Shown here piece after piece: positions 8,811-17,862 of a stretch of DNA of 64,000 bases; within the stretch, counting starts at the first letter, position 1; each line of letters opens with the position of its first letter. Source of the stretch: Arsenicibacter rosenii (GTDB lineage: Bacteria > Bacteroidota > Bacteroidia > Cytophagales > Spirosomataceae); contig NZ_MORL01000017.1 of the NCBI RefSeq assembly GCF_001870735.1, positions 1 through 64,000 of the forward strand. The letters run 5' to 3'. The notes beneath the pieces were generated by a model. That model saw nothing but the letters and a program-made list of their open reading frames with translations. It did no database searches and was not told the DNA's origin. Made by a program: the position numbers and the translations under genes.

Positions 8811-11171
8811 TTGGAGCGAATATTGGAAAAAATAATCAGCATCACCAAAAAACTGTGGCAACGGAAAATGGTTCGGCTGCTGCTGGCGGGTCTGTTGCTG
8901 GCAGTCATACTGGACCGGGTATTTCCGCCGGAAACCAATGTACCTTATTCAACCCTCATTACGGCACATGACGGGACGATTCTGCACGCCTTTCTGGCGC
9001 GGGACGACCGCTGGCGTATGCCGGCAACACTGGAGGAAATTACGCCGGCTTTACAGAAAACCATCCTGTTTAAGGAAGATAAGTACTTCTATTACCACCC
9101 TGGCGTGAATCCGGTAGCCTTGTTGCGTGCCTTCGCGCGGAATCTGCTGGCAGGCCGCCGGACGTCGGGAGCATCGACCATTACCATGCAGGTTGTCCGG
9201 TTGCTGGAACCCCGCGAGCGGACTTATGGCAGTAAACTGGTAGAATTGCTGCGGGCGGTTCAGCTGGAACTGCATTATTCAAAGGCCGAAATTCTGCAAT
9301 TATACCTGAACCTGATTCCATACGGCAGTAATATCGAGGGACTCAAATCAGCGTCGCTCCTGTATTTCAACAAACCGCCCAAACTTCTGAGTCTGGCTGA
9401 AATTACAACCCTGACCATTATCCCGAACCGGCCGTCGAGTCTGCGGCTGGGGCGCAACAATACCTACATTTTGCAGGAGCGCAACCGATGGCTTACACGG
9501 CTGGAAAAGGCGGGCTTGTTTGACGCCGATGTGGTGGCCGATGCCGTGGGGGAACCCCTGACTGTGCGGCGTCGGGAAGCTCCTCAACAAGTCCCGCACC
9601 TGAGCCTGCGCCTGCGTTCTGAACAACCGGCAACGCCCATTATCCGGACTACCATCCGGCCGGCCATCCAGACAGCGGTTGAGCAATTGGCGGGAAATTA
9701 CACCAACCGTGTACGGGCGGTTGGTGTTCAGAATGCGGCAGTGCTGGTCGTGGATAACCAGACCATGCAGGTGATGGCCTATGTCGGGTCGGCCGACTTC
9801 CGGAATACGCTGGATGGTGGTCAGGTCGATGGCGTTCGGGCGGTCCGGTCGCCGGGGAGTGCGCTGAAGCCGTTTTTATATGCTCTGGCCTTCGACGCGG
9901 GTCTGGTTACGCCGAAAAGTAAGCTCAATGACGTGCCGACAAACTTCGGCGGCTATGAGCCCGAAAATTATGACCGGCGGTTCAACGGAGCCGTAACCGT
10001 CGATTATGCCCTGGCCAATTCACTCAACATTCCGGCGGTGAAGCTGCTGAAAGACATCGGTACGCCGACATTTGTGCGAGCCCTGCAAAAAGCCGGATTT
10101 GCTACCATCCGCAAGCAGGCCAGGGACTTAGGGCTGTCTATGATTTTGGGTGGTTGCGGGGTGACGCTCGAAGAAATGACCCGGCTTTATACCGCATTGG
10201 CTAATCAGGGGAAAATCAAACCGCTGGTCTGGCAAACCGGCGTTCCCGCCGGAACCGGCAGCGACCTGATGTCGCCCGAGGCCGCTTTTCTGACCACCAA
10301 TATCCTCACGCAGATTACGCGCCCCGACCTGCCGAACAATTTTGACAACAGCTACCACCTGCCCCGGATTGCCTGGAAAACCGGAACGTCGTACGGGCGG
10401 CGGGATGCCTGGAGCATTGGCTATAACCGCCGGTTTACGGTCGGGGTCTGGGTCGGTAACTTTTCGGGTGTCGGGGTGCCTGAACTTAGCGGGGCGAATA
10501 CGGCCACTCCGTTGCTGTTCCAGATTTTTAATGCCATTGATTATAATTCGGGTAAGGGCTGGTTCAAGGCGCCGAAAGGGAATCTGGCGCTCCGGCAGAT
10601 TTGCCCCGAGAGCGGGGATGTCCCGAATGAATTCTGCCATAGCCGGGCGGTTGATTATTACATTATGGGTGTGTCGCGCGCACAGCGTTGCCAGCATCTG
10701 AAACCGGTCTATACTAACCTCGCCGGCACCATTTCCTATTGTGTGCATTGCCTGCCCGAACCACGCGATTCGGTGCCGGGTTATGTGAAGCGTTTTTATC
10801 CTGCCTTATCGCCTGAGCTTATTGCCCACTATGAAAACCGGCACATTCCCTATGATCGTATTCCGCCCCACAATCCGGCCTGTGAGCGGGTGTTTGCCGC
10901 CGACGCAGCAGCCAATGCCTTGTTAATCAGTAGCCCGAACGATGGTAGTGAGTATTTTATTGATTCTGAAAATCCGTCCGATCTGCAACTGGCCTGTCAG
11001 GCTCCGAACGATGTGCAGGCGGTATATTGGTACCTGAATGATAAGTTGTACCGGAAGGCGAAACCTACTGAAGCGGTATTTTTTAAGCCGCGTCCCGGCG
11101 TCTGGAATATTGCCTGTGCCGATGATCGCGGGCGAAGTACAACGATCCGGATTATTGTTAAAAACCAGTAG
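8811..11171 (+). CDS. pbpC: Penicillin-binding protein 1C (bifunctional)
   Basis: Class A PBP, type 1C: a peptidoglycan glycosyltransferase plus transpeptidase anchored by one N-terminal helix. The GT51 domain shows EDKYFYYHPGVNP and RTSGASTITMQVVR. The transpeptidase domain shows SPGSALKPF (SxxK serine) and the KTGTS box. The C-terminal BiPBP_C-like domain is about the last 90 residues. The start is uncertain: 8811 is a TTG, another in-frame TTG is at 8823, and the first in-frame ATG is at 8868, only just before the membrane helix, so a non-ATG start is likely. The alpha-2-macroglobulin gene that often accompanies pbpC is not adjacent; lepB follows 150 nt downstream. Confidence 0.9.
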   Translation: MERILEKIISITKKLWQRKMVRLLLAGLLLAVILDRVFPPETNVPYSTLITAHDGTILHAFLARDDRWRMPATLEEITPALQKTILFKEDKYFYYHPGVNPVALLRAFARNLLAGRRTSGASTITMQVVRLLEPRERTYGSKLVELLRAVQLELHYSKAEILQLYLNLIPYGSNIEGLKSASLLYFNKPPKLLSLAEITTLTIIPNRPSSLRLGRNNTYILQERNRWLTRLEKAGLFDADVVADAVGEPLTVRRREAPQQVPHLSLRLRSEQPATPIIRTTIRPAIQTAVEQLAGNYTNRVRAVGVQNAAVLVVDNQTMQVMAYVGSADFRNTLDGGQVDGVRAVRSPGSALKPFLYALAFDAGLVTPKSKLNDVPTNFGGYEPENYDRRFNGAVTVDYALANSLNIPAVKLLKDIGTPTFVRALQKAGFATIRKQARDLGLSMILGGCGVTLEEMTRLYTALANQGKIKPLVWQTGVPAGTGSDLMSPEAAFLTTNILTQITRPDLPNNFDNSYHLPRIAWKTGTSYGRRDAWSIGYNRRFTVGVWVGNFSGVGVPELSGANTATPLLFQIFNAIDYNSGKGWFKAPKGNLALRQICPESGDVPNEFCHSRAVDYYIMGVSRAQRCQHLKPVYTNLAGTISYCVHCLPEPRDSVPGYVKRFYPALSPELIAHYENRHIPYDRIPPHNPACERVFAADAAANALLISSPNDGSEYFIDSENPSDLQLACQAPNDVQAVYWYLNDKLYRKAKPTEAVFFKPRPGVWNIACADDRGRSTTIRIIVKNQ

Positions 11172-11320
11172 GCTGCGGTGTCCTGAACCGGCTTCAGTAC
11201 GGGGACGTACGTCCGCTGTACAACGTATATTGCCACTGGTGTATAATACCGGCGCGACGCCGGGACAAGCCATTATCTTACAGGGCATTGAGAACCATTT
11301 AACCGTTTACATAAAGGCTT

Positions 11321-12490
11321 ATGTTTGGTAAGAAAACGATCGTGGCTGAAAAAAAGTCCCGTGCCCGCAAATCGCCGCTGCGCGAATGGGTTGATTCTGT
11401 ACTGTTTGCCGTCATCGCGGCGACCCTGATCCGGTTTCTGGTCATGGAAGCATTTGCGATTCCGACGCCATCGATGGAAAGCAACCTGATGGTGGGCGAC
11501 TATTTATTTGTCAGTAAACTGCATTACGGAAGCCGGACACCGCAGACACCGTTACAACTGCCGCTGACTCACCAGAAAATCTGGGGAACCAACATTCCGT
11601 CGTTTAGTACCGCCATTCAACTGCCAACCTTCCGGCTTCCTGGTTTTACCCACGTAAAAAACGGCGATGTGGTGGTATTTAACTACCCGCCCCTGCGTCC
11701 GAATGAGCCGGATTATCCGAAAGACCTCCGGACCAACTACATCAAGCGGTGTATCGGTATTGCGGGCGATGTGGTGCAGATTAAGCAGGAGCAGGTCTTC
11801 ATCAACGGAAAAGCAACGGCCTTGCCGGAGCGGGCGCAAACCACCTGGTTTATCAAAACCACCGAAGTACTGGATGACCGTTTTTTCCGGCAGTATGACA
11901 TTGTCAACGATTTTAACTCGCCGGAAGGGCCGTTTATCAACTGGCAGCCGGTCGAAGTGCAGAACGCAGCCACCAACGCCTCTGAGCTGATCGGTTACCG
12001 GATTAATACAACCCGCGCGATGCTGGATAAAATTAAGGCGCTCGACTGGGTAAAAGGCGTTGAACCGCTGACCGAACCGGCGGGACAGACCGGCCCCGGC
12101 ATTTACGGCAGTTCCGTCTACGCCTGGAATCAGGATAATTTCGGGCCGCTGACCGTACCGAAAAAAGGCATGACGGTGCCGGTAAACCGGGAGACGATTG
12201 CCGTGTACGGGCCTGTCATCAGCCGCTATGAAGATAATGCCCGGGTTGTACAGACGCCTACAAGTATCACTATCGACGGCAAACCGGTGACGGAATATAC
12301 CTTTAAGCAGGACTATTATTTTATGATGGGCGATAACCGCCACAACTCCGAAGATTCCCGTTATTGGGGTTTTGTACCGGAAGACCACGTGGTTGGTAAG
12401 GCAGTATTTGTCTGGATGTCAGCCGATCCGGCTCCCGAAAATATCTGGCACAAAATCCGCTGGAACCGGTTGTTCCGTGTGATCAATTAG
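11321..12490 (+). CDS. lepB: Signal peptidase I
   Basis: Inner-membrane type I signal peptidase that cleaves Sec signal peptides. A basic N-terminus and one helix (about 25-43) precede [15 protein letters not shown] with nucleophile Ser51. The general-base Lys142 lies in [12 protein letters not shown], and the C-terminal box is [16 protein letters not shown]. At 389 residues it is longer than short Gram-positive forms because of an insertion between the lysine box and the GDNRHNS box, as in other Bacteroidota. ATG at 11321. It follows pbpC on the same strand but is probably separately expressed. Confidence 0.94.
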   Translation: MFGKKTIVAEKKSRARKSPLREWVDSVLFAVIAATLIRFLVMEAFAIPTPSMESNLMVGDYLFVSKLHYGSRTPQTPLQLPLTHQKIWGTNIPSFSTAIQLPTFRLPGFTHVKNGDVVVFNYPPLRPNEPDYPKDLRTNYIKRCIGIAGDVVQIKQEQVFINGKATALPERAQTTWFIKTTEVLDDRFFRQYDIVNDFNSPEGPFINWQPVEVQNAATNASELIGYRINTTRAMLDKIKALDWVKGVEPLTEPAGQTGPGIYGSSVYAWNQDNFGPLTVPKKGMTVPVNRETIAVYGPVISRYEDNARVVQTPTSITIDGKPVTEYTFKQDYYFMMGDNRHNSEDSRYWGFVPEDHVVGKAVFVWMSADPAPENIWHKIRWNRLFRVIN

Positions 12491-12586
12491 TAATTATGCT
12501 GGCTGATTAAATAATATATTTTTAATATTTAATTGTTATTTTTTTTGATAAAATTGCCGGCCATAATTTATAAACCGTTTCATGAG

Positions 12587-13024
12587 ATGAAAAAAGTAGT
12601 CTTTACAGCATTCGTTTTGGGGCTGGTCAATGTAGCATTCGGGCAAAGCAATGCGGCGAATAAATCCGTACCGGAGACAATGACAAATGTATTCTTTAAA
12701 GCCTTACAGGATGAGGATACCGGTACGATGAGTAAAATTCTGGCCAATAATTTTCAGATAACCAACGCTGATGGCCAGTCTGCCGATAAAGATCTGATTG
12801 GACAGGCATTAAGCGGAGGTCATTTAGTAGTTGATGCTGCCACAACGAGTGATGTCCAAAGCCGGCTTGTGGGCGCGAATACGGGCCTGGTAACCGGGAA
12901 GGTTAAATTCAAAGGGACGTTACAAAACCAGTCCTTTGATAACACGTTGGTTTTTACATTAATCTCTATTCAGGAAGGTGAATCCTGGAAGGTCTCGGAT
13001 GTTCGTCTGATCAGTGCAAAGTAA
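12587..13024 (+). CDS. Secreted NTF2-like (DUF4440/SnoaL-type) protein
   Basis: 145-residue protein with a clear signal peptide (MKKVVFTAFVLGLVNVAFGQ, cleavage after about 20). The mature part resembles the NTF2-like/DUF4440 fold: a helix with FFKALQDEDTGTMSKILANNF, then alternating strands ending in ESWKVSDVRLISAK. These proteins usually bind small molecules or act as accessory domains; a function cannot be read here. An in-frame upstream ATG is ignored because it would bury the signal peptide. It stands alone, with a strong terminator 35 nt downstream. Confidence 0.75.
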   Translation: MKKVVFTAFVLGLVNVAFGQSNAANKSVPETMTNVFFKALQDEDTGTMSKILANNFQITNADGQSADKDLIGQALSGGHLVVDAATTSDVQSRLVGANTGLVTGKVKFKGTLQNQSFDNTLVFTLISIQEGESWKVSDVRLISAK

Positions 13025-13058
13025 GTTCAGATACGCTGTCAACTGCTTCATAATTTGC

Positions 13059-13086
13059 GCCCACCCCGGCAACGGGGTGGGCTTTT
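13059..13086 (+). terminator. Intrinsic terminator after the NTF2-like gene
   Basis: Perfect 10-bp GC-rich stem GCCCACCCCG/CGGGGTGGGC with a GCAA tetraloop, then TTTTCTTT. Confidence 0.85.
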
Positions 13087-13132
13087 CTTTGGGAGTTTGC
13101 GTATTTTGCACAGCTATTGACGAAAATGATTC

Positions 13133-14062
13133 ATGCGGCAGCAGATTACCTGGTTTCTGGTTATTGCTTTTGTAGTGTCTGGTTTCAGGGCCGTATATGC
13201 CCAGAATCAGCCCATTGGCCGTTTCCTGCAGGACACGGTCGTCATTGGTGAACCTTTTCAGTATGCGGTCAGCTACCGGCATACGCAGGCTCAGGATATA
13301 GTATTTCCGGACACCGCCCGCGCGTTTTCGCCGTTTGTTGTAAGGGGTATCAGTATTTTTCCTACCCGGACCGATCAGGGAACAAGCCGCGACAGTGCCG
13401 TCTATACCCTGGTTACGTTTGAAACGCAGCCGGCTCAGACCCTCCAGGTACCTGTGCTGATCATTGGCGAAACGGATAGTACGGCGCTCTACAGTGATCC
13501 GGATACTGTTTACCTGCGGTCGAGCCTACAGACAACCCGTCCTGATACGCTGGCATTAGCCACCGAAACCCGGATTTTGCCAGTCCGGCAGCAATTCAAT
13601 TACCCGGCACTGCTGATGGTAATCGGTACCTTACTGGTGATTAGCGGAGCCGTATACCTGCTCTTCGGCAAAAGTATCCGGCGTCAGCTGCGGCTGTACC
13701 GGCTTCACCAGCGGCACCTTCGTTTTTTGCAGGAATACAATCGCCTGATTCGCAGTATTGACGCTGACAGCACGACCGACAACGCCAATAAAGCGATTGT
13801 GCAGTGGAAAATGTATCTGGAAAGCCTTCAGGGAGACCCGTTTACCTCGATGACGACGCGGGAGATTGCGGAGCGGATTACGGAGAACCAACTGGGCCGG
13901 ATACGTCAGGGAACTGCCGAGCTGGTTGATGCCCTCAAACAGACCGACCGTATGATTTACGGAGGGGTATTCAGCCCGCAGTCGGCAGCCGCGCTGCGGT
14001 TATTGCGGGATGTCGCGATTCAGGTATATGACCGTCGGCGGGCGGCGATTCAGTATGTGTAG
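13133..14062 (+). CDS. BatD-like membrane protein (hypothetical)
   Basis: 309 residues: a signal peptide (cleavage after VYAQ), a periplasmic beta-rich domain to about residue 150 beginning with a PIGRFLQDTVVIGEPFQY-like strand pattern, one membrane helix (about 163-180, PALLMVIGTLLVISGAVYL), and a helical cytoplasmic tail. The layout resembles a shortened BatD or DUF4381-type protein. It sits 87 nt upstream of a BatA-like VWA protein, the usual company of BatD in MoxR/Bat clusters, but MoxR and BatB are not here. The role is inferred from context only. Confidence 0.55.
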   Translation: MRQQITWFLVIAFVVSGFRAVYAQNQPIGRFLQDTVVIGEPFQYAVSYRHTQAQDIVFPDTARAFSPFVVRGISIFPTRTDQGTSRDSAVYTLVTFETQPAQTLQVPVLIIGETDSTALYSDPDTVYLRSSLQTTRPDTLALATETRILPVRQQFNYPALLMVIGTLLVISGAVYLLFGKSIRRQLRLYRLHQRHLRFLQEYNRLIRSIDADSTTDNANKAIVQWKMYLESLQGDPFTSMTTREIAERITENQLGRIRQGTAELVDALKQTDRMIYGGVFSPQSAAALRLLRDVAIQVYDRRRAAIQYV

Positions 14063-14149
14063 TCAATCAACGCGCTCACTACAGACAGATCGTGTGAGCT
14101 AAAGAAACGTAAATGGTAAGCCGTCCTTCATAAGCCGGCGTAGTAGTAT

Positions 14150-15217
14150 ATGGAGCCTTGGTATTCAATAGATTGGTTTACAATCGGGCAGTGGCAGCAG
14201 TTTCGCTTTGCCAACAGCTGGATCCTGTATACCATTCCGGCACTGCCATTGCTGTTTTTGTTTCGCTACTTACTGAGCCAGGGCCGTTCTCAAAAGCTAA
14301 ACGTATCGACTGGTACCTATCTGTATGTGAATAGCTTACTTGGGTGGCTGCGGTTTATTACACCAATCGCTTTTTTTACCGGAATCAGCCTGATTCTGGT
14401 TGCACTGGCCCGTCCGCAGATTGTTAAAGAACAACGCATCGAACAATCAGATGGCATCGACATTATGCTGGCACTCGATGTTTCATCGTCCATGACGGAG
14501 ACCGATCTGGCCCCGAACCGGCTGGCTGCTGCCCGTCAAATGGCACAGATGTTTGTGAAAGGACGCAAAAACGACCGGATCGGACTGGTTGTGTTTGCCG
14601 GAGAAGCCTTTTCGCTTTGCCCGCTCACAACCGATTATGCCCTGCTGGATCAGTACATTGCCGATCTGCGCGAAAATATGATTCCGACAACCGGGACGGC
14701 CATTGGCGACGCACTGGCGCGCTGTATCAACCGGATGCGGGAAACGGAGATGCCCGCCCTGGCTGATACAGCCAGTAAAAAGCGGACTAAAGTAGTGATC
14801 CTGCTCAGCGACGGAGAAAATACCGCCGGTAATCTGGATCCGGTAACGGCGGCAAAACTGGGTAGGGCGTTCGGGATCCGGATTTATACAATTGCGGTTG
14901 GTAAAGTGGAGCCGGTGGCTGCTGCCCGGCGCGATAGCTTGCCGGACACACCGGCCGTTGCCACGTCGGCGGTTGATGAGGGAGTACTTAAATCCATTGC
15001 CCGGATCGGCAACGGGAGTTACTTCCGGGCAACCGATGCCAAACGGCTGGAAACAGTTTTTAAAGAAATCGACCGGCTGGAAAAAGCCCCCGTACGAACG
15101 CAGGTATATGAACACGTACAGGATTTTTACCGCATTTATCTTTACTGGGCCATCTGCTTTCTGCTTTTCACGTTGTTTTTGAAAAACACCATTTTAGCCA
15201 ATATTCTGGAAGATTAA
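14150..15217 (+). CDS. BatA-like von Willebrand factor A membrane protein
   Basis: 355-residue VWA-domain protein of the BatA type. Two N-terminal membrane helices (about 25-43 and 68-87) and a C-terminal helix (last 30 residues) flank a VWA domain with an intact MIDAS: DVSSS at 110-114, PTTGTAIGDAL for the Thr, and LLSDGENT. Bat proteins were named for aerotolerance in Bacteroides and are tied to MoxR AAA+ chaperones. It is probably co-transcribed with the BatD-like gene upstream and perhaps rnhB downstream (37-nt gap). Confidence 0.85.
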   Translation: MEPWYSIDWFTIGQWQQFRFANSWILYTIPALPLLFLFRYLLSQGRSQKLNVSTGTYLYVNSLLGWLRFITPIAFFTGISLILVALARPQIVKEQRIEQSDGIDIMLALDVSSSMTETDLAPNRLAAARQMAQMFVKGRKNDRIGLVVFAGEAFSLCPLTTDYALLDQYIADLRENMIPTTGTAIGDALARCINRMRETEMPALADTASKKRTKVVILLSDGENTAGNLDPVTAAKLGRAFGIRIYTIAVGKVEPVAAARRDSLPDTPAVATSAVDEGVLKSIARIGNGSYFRATDAKRLETVFKEIDRLEKAPVRTQVYEHVQDFYRIYLYWAICFLLFTLFLKNTILANILED

Positions 15218-15254
15218 CCGACAGACCGGCGTGTGCCGGTACCGTTTTTTACGC

Positions 15255-15845
15255 ATGCTGAGAGCCTTTTATAACGAAAATTATATTGAAGCAGGACTCG
15301 ACGAAGTCGGGCGTGGGTGCCTGGCAGGACCTGTAGTCGCGGCTGCCGTTATTTTGCCCAAAGAGTATAGCCATCCTGTTTTAAACGATTCAAAGCAAGT
15401 GTCGCGCGCGCAGCGCGAACGGCTTCGGCTGGATATTGAACGGGACGCACTGGCGTGGGCCGTAGCCGAAGTATCAAACCAGGAGATCGACCGGATCAAT
15501 ATCCTGAAGGCGAGTTTTCTAGCCATGCACCGTGCCCTCGATACCATTATGGCCACAGCCGACGGCGTTAAGCCCGAACACCTGCTTGTGGACGGTAACC
15601 GGTTTATTCCCTACCCGATGATTCCGCACACCTGCATCGTTAAGGGCGATGCAACGTTTATGCCAATTGCAGCTGCTTCTATTCTGGCCAAATGCTACCG
15701 CGACGACCTGATGGAGCGCCTGGGCACTTTGTTTCCGCACTATGGCTGGGCCAACAATGCCGGTTATCCGACGCCGGTCCACCGCAAAGCCATTCAGGAG
15801 CATGGCCCCTGCGAATGGCACCGCATGAGCTTCCGGCTTATTTGA
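15255..15845 (+). CDS. rnhB: Ribonuclease HII
   Basis: Cytoplasmic endonuclease that cuts the RNA strand of RNA-DNA hybrids and removes misincorporated ribonucleotides. 196 residues. Diagnostic motifs: AGLDEVGRGCLAGPVVAAA (metal-binding Asp16 and Glu17), LLVDGN with a further acidic residue, and VKGDATFMPIAAASILAK. The ATG at 15255 (MLRAFYNENYIEAG) fits the family start better than the in-frame start at 15231. It is convergent with the DUF2480 gene, stops 18 nt apart. Confidence 0.93.
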   Translation: MLRAFYNENYIEAGLDEVGRGCLAGPVVAAAVILPKEYSHPVLNDSKQVSRAQRERLRLDIERDALAWAVAEVSNQEIDRINILKASFLAMHRALDTIMATADGVKPEHLLVDGNRFIPYPMIPHTCIVKGDATFMPIAAASILAKCYRDDLMERLGTLFPHYGWANNAGYPTPVHRKAIQEHGPCEWHRMSFRLI

Positions 15846-15863
15846 CCCGAAAGTCCGGCCGGA

Positions 15864-16376
15864 TTAATGTTTCGGACGTTTATAGAGCGGAACGGTACTA
15901 CATGGTTCGCCAAACATCAGTGCCTGTACAACGGGTTTCAGCTTGCGGGTAATTTCGAGATAGGCCGCCGTTGGTACCGCAACTTTTGAGCAACCTTTCA
16001 CCACAACCCGCAGATCGCGGTAATCGTCCGGATTAATGCCGGCGATGGCGTCGAAATAGAGTTTCTCTTCCAGATCCTGAAGCGAACCGAAAACAATGGT
16101 ACTGGCATAGGGTTGCAGGTGCAGCGTCAGCAGCATATAGGCCCAGGTCGGGACGATGGCATCCTCCGTGCAGGTGACCGCTACATTTTTGCCTTCGTAT
16201 TGGGTCCAGTCATGGGTTTTCAGAAATTCCCGATAGTCTTTTTCTTTCAGGATCAGGCCCATAAACAGGTTATCTTTCAGGTCATAGATAACCCGTTCGC
16301 CCGGGTGGTAATAGTCTTCGAGATCAAGTGTAATGAGGCCGCTTTTCGCAACCCGGTTAACAATTTCGGTTTCCAT
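15864..16376 (-). CDS. DUF2480 family protein
   Basis: 170-residue soluble protein of the Bacteroidota-restricted DUF2480 family; function unknown. Recognisable features are the start METEIVNRVAKSGLITLDLE, the stretch AIVPTWAYMLLTLHLQPYA, and VVKGCSKVAVPTAAYLEITR near the C-terminus. No signal peptide or membrane helix is seen. It lies downstream of the superoxide dismutase gene on the same strand, but a terminator separates them. Confidence 0.85.
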   Translation of the reverse strand: METEIVNRVAKSGLITLDLEDYYHPGERVIYDLKDNLFMGLILKEKDYREFLKTHDWTQYEGKNVAVTCTEDAIVPTWAYMLLTLHLQPYASTIVFGSLQDLEEKLYFDAIAGINPDDYRDLRVVVKGCSKVAVPTAAYLEITRKLKPVVQALMFGEPCSTVPLYKRPKH

Positions 16377-16381
16377 TTTTT

Positions 16382-16395
16382 ATTGAGTGATTGAG
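16382..16395 (+). repeat. Isolated copy of the 14-mer ATTGAGTGATTGAG
   Basis: Exact copy of a 14-mer that also occurs five times in the nuoC/nuoD and nuoD/nuoE gaps. Here it lies alone, 5 nt upstream of the DUF2480 start codon. Confidence 0.8.
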
Positions 16396-16531
16396 GGCTG
16401 CCGCGCGGTGAATGGTCGGTTCAGAGGTTAGAACCAGACGCCCGGCCATCTACACATGCCCGGACCAACACCACGTAACTACTTTTTGATACAACAGTCG
16501 GGCGGGCCGATAAGGTTTCGCCAAAAACAGA

Positions 16532-16559
16532 AAAGCCCGGTCGGGGGGGACCAGGCTTT
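16532..16559 (-). terminator. Intrinsic terminator of the superoxide dismutase gene
   Basis: On the minus strand an 11-bp stem (16559-16549 with 16542-16532, one mismatched or wobble position), a loop of six C, and a T-rich tail (TTTTCTGTTTTTGG). It starts 20 nt past the gene stop. Confidence 0.75.
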
Positions 16560-16578
16560 GGATTGGTATGCCGGAAAA

Positions 16579-17196
16579 CTAAGCGCTCTGCTTAGCCGAC
16601 TGATAGCGTTTTTCTGCGGCGTTCCAGTCAACAACATTCCAGAAAGAAGAAATGTAGTCCGGACGACGGTTCTGGTATTTCAGGTAATAAGCGTGTTCCC
16701 AAACGTCGAGGCCGATGATCGGGAAGCCTTTTGCGTCGGCGATATCCATTAACGGATTGTCCTGGTTCGGCGTAGACGTCACGGCTACGCTGCCGTCGGC
16801 TGTCACAATTAACCATGCCCAGCCAGAGCCGAAACGGGTTGTGGCTGCTTTGGTGAATTCTTCTTTGAATGCGTCAAATGAACCGAATTTCTGGTTAATC
16901 GCCTCAGCCAATTCGCCGGTTGGAGCACCGCCGCCATCGCCTGACAAAATGTTCCAGAACAAAGTATGGTTATAATGACCACCCCCGTTGTTACGCACTG
17001 CTACCGGATATTTGCTGATGTTAGCCAGCAGATCTTCCAGCGACTGGTTTTCCAGTTCGGTCCCGGCAATTGCGTTGTTCAGATTGGTAACATACGCATT
17101 GTGGTGCTTACCATGGTGAATTTCCATAGTCTGCTTGTCGATATGCGGCTCGAGTGCATCGCTCGAGTAGGGTAGTGGTTCTAATACAAAAGCCAT
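16579..17196 (-). CDS. sodA: Superoxide dismutase, manganese-type
   Basis: Fe/Mn-family superoxide dismutase, 205 residues, no signal peptide, so cytoplasmic. Metal ligands are His27 (MEIHHGKHH), His77 ([11 protein letters not shown]), Asp164 and His168 (LDVWEHAYY). The glycines at 71-73 and Gln145 in PNQDNPLM follow the pattern of Mn-dependent rather than Fe-dependent enzymes (established family signature), though cambialistic use cannot be excluded. ATG at 17196; a 143-nt leader region separates it from tadA. A terminator follows at once. Confidence 0.93.
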   Translation of the reverse strand: MAFVLEPLPYSSDALEPHIDKQTMEIHHGKHHNAYVTNLNNAIAGTELENQSLEDLLANISKYPVAVRNNGGGHYNHTLFWNILSGDGGGAPTGELAEAINQKFGSFDAFKEEFTKAATTRFGSGWAWLIVTADGSVAVTSTPNQDNPLMDIADAKGFPIIGLDVWEHAYYLKYQNRRPDYISSFWNVVDWNAAEKRYQSAKQSA

Positions 17197-17339
17197 TGTT
17201 TGTAAGATTTAGGTTGAAATTAATCTCATTCTGGTTAACACGAACTTATTCGTATAAGTTTTTGCTGATATGATTTTTTAAGTTTATTGACTGAAAAGCA
17301 AGGATTTAAACTTAAAAAATAGATTGTTTGGCCCGTTGC

Positions 17340-17777
17340 TTAGCTCCGTAACCGGCGGAAAAAGGCAGTTAATAACTCCTGACAGTCGTCGGCCAGCACG
17401 CCGGTAGTCAGCCTGGTTTTTGGGTGTAATAAAGAGGGTTGAAAACGGGCATAGCCTCGTTTTTCGTCAGGAGCACCGATGACAATCCGGCCGATCTGGG
17501 CCCAGAATAAAACACCGGCACACATGACGCAGGGTTCCAGGGTCACATACAATGTGCAGTCAGGCAGGTATTTGGAACCCAGGTAATGGGTAGCGGCGGT
17601 AACGGCCATCAACTCGGCATGGGCCGTAACATCGGTAAGTTGTTCGGTCAGGTTGTGGGCCTTTGCAATCACGCGGTTTTGACAAACGATGACCGCCCCG
17701 ACCGGGATTTCGCCCTTGTCAGCGGCTATTTCAGCCTGTTGCAGGGCAAGGTTCATAAAATACTCGTCAGAGAACAT
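17340..17777 (-). CDS. tadA: tRNA adenosine(34) deaminase
   Basis: Zinc-dependent deaminase that converts adenosine to inosine at the wobble position of tRNA-Arg(ACG). 145 residues. The active-site HAE box is at 53-55 (TAHAELMAVTAA) and the second zinc motif PCVMC is at 82-86. The N-terminus MFSDEYFMNLALQQAEIAADKGEIP would be normal for the family. ATG at 17777. An inverted repeat lies just upstream, between this gene and the end of the Ig-repeat gene. Confidence 0.92.
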   Translation of the reverse strand: MFSDEYFMNLALQQAEIAADKGEIPVGAVIVCQNRVIAKAHNLTEQLTDVTAHAELMAVTAATHYLGSKYLPDCTLYVTLEPCVMCAGVLFWAQIGRIVIGAPDEKRGYARFQPSLLHPKTRLTTGVLADDCQELLTAFFRRLRS

Positions 17778-17799
17778 GGGGGCCGGGAGCTTAGGGCAG

Positions 17800-17854
17800 A
17801 GGGCTTAGAGCCGGGTGCATAGGGCTTAACACTACGCACCCGGCTCTAAGCCCT
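17800..17854. repeat. Long inverted repeat built on the word AGGGCTTA
   Basis: Perfect 19-bp arms at 17800-17818 and 17836-17854 with a 17-nt loop. The word AGGGCTTA occurs again in the loop (17820-17828), and a similar TTAGGGC lies just before the left arm. It ends 9 nt past the stop of the Ig-repeat gene, so it may terminate that transcript, but no T-run follows. Confidence 0.7.
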
Positions 17855-17862
17855 GCGCTCCG

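Noticed and set aside
11552-12388. 278-residue minus-strand frame
   Set aside because: Antisense to lepB; no recognisable feature.
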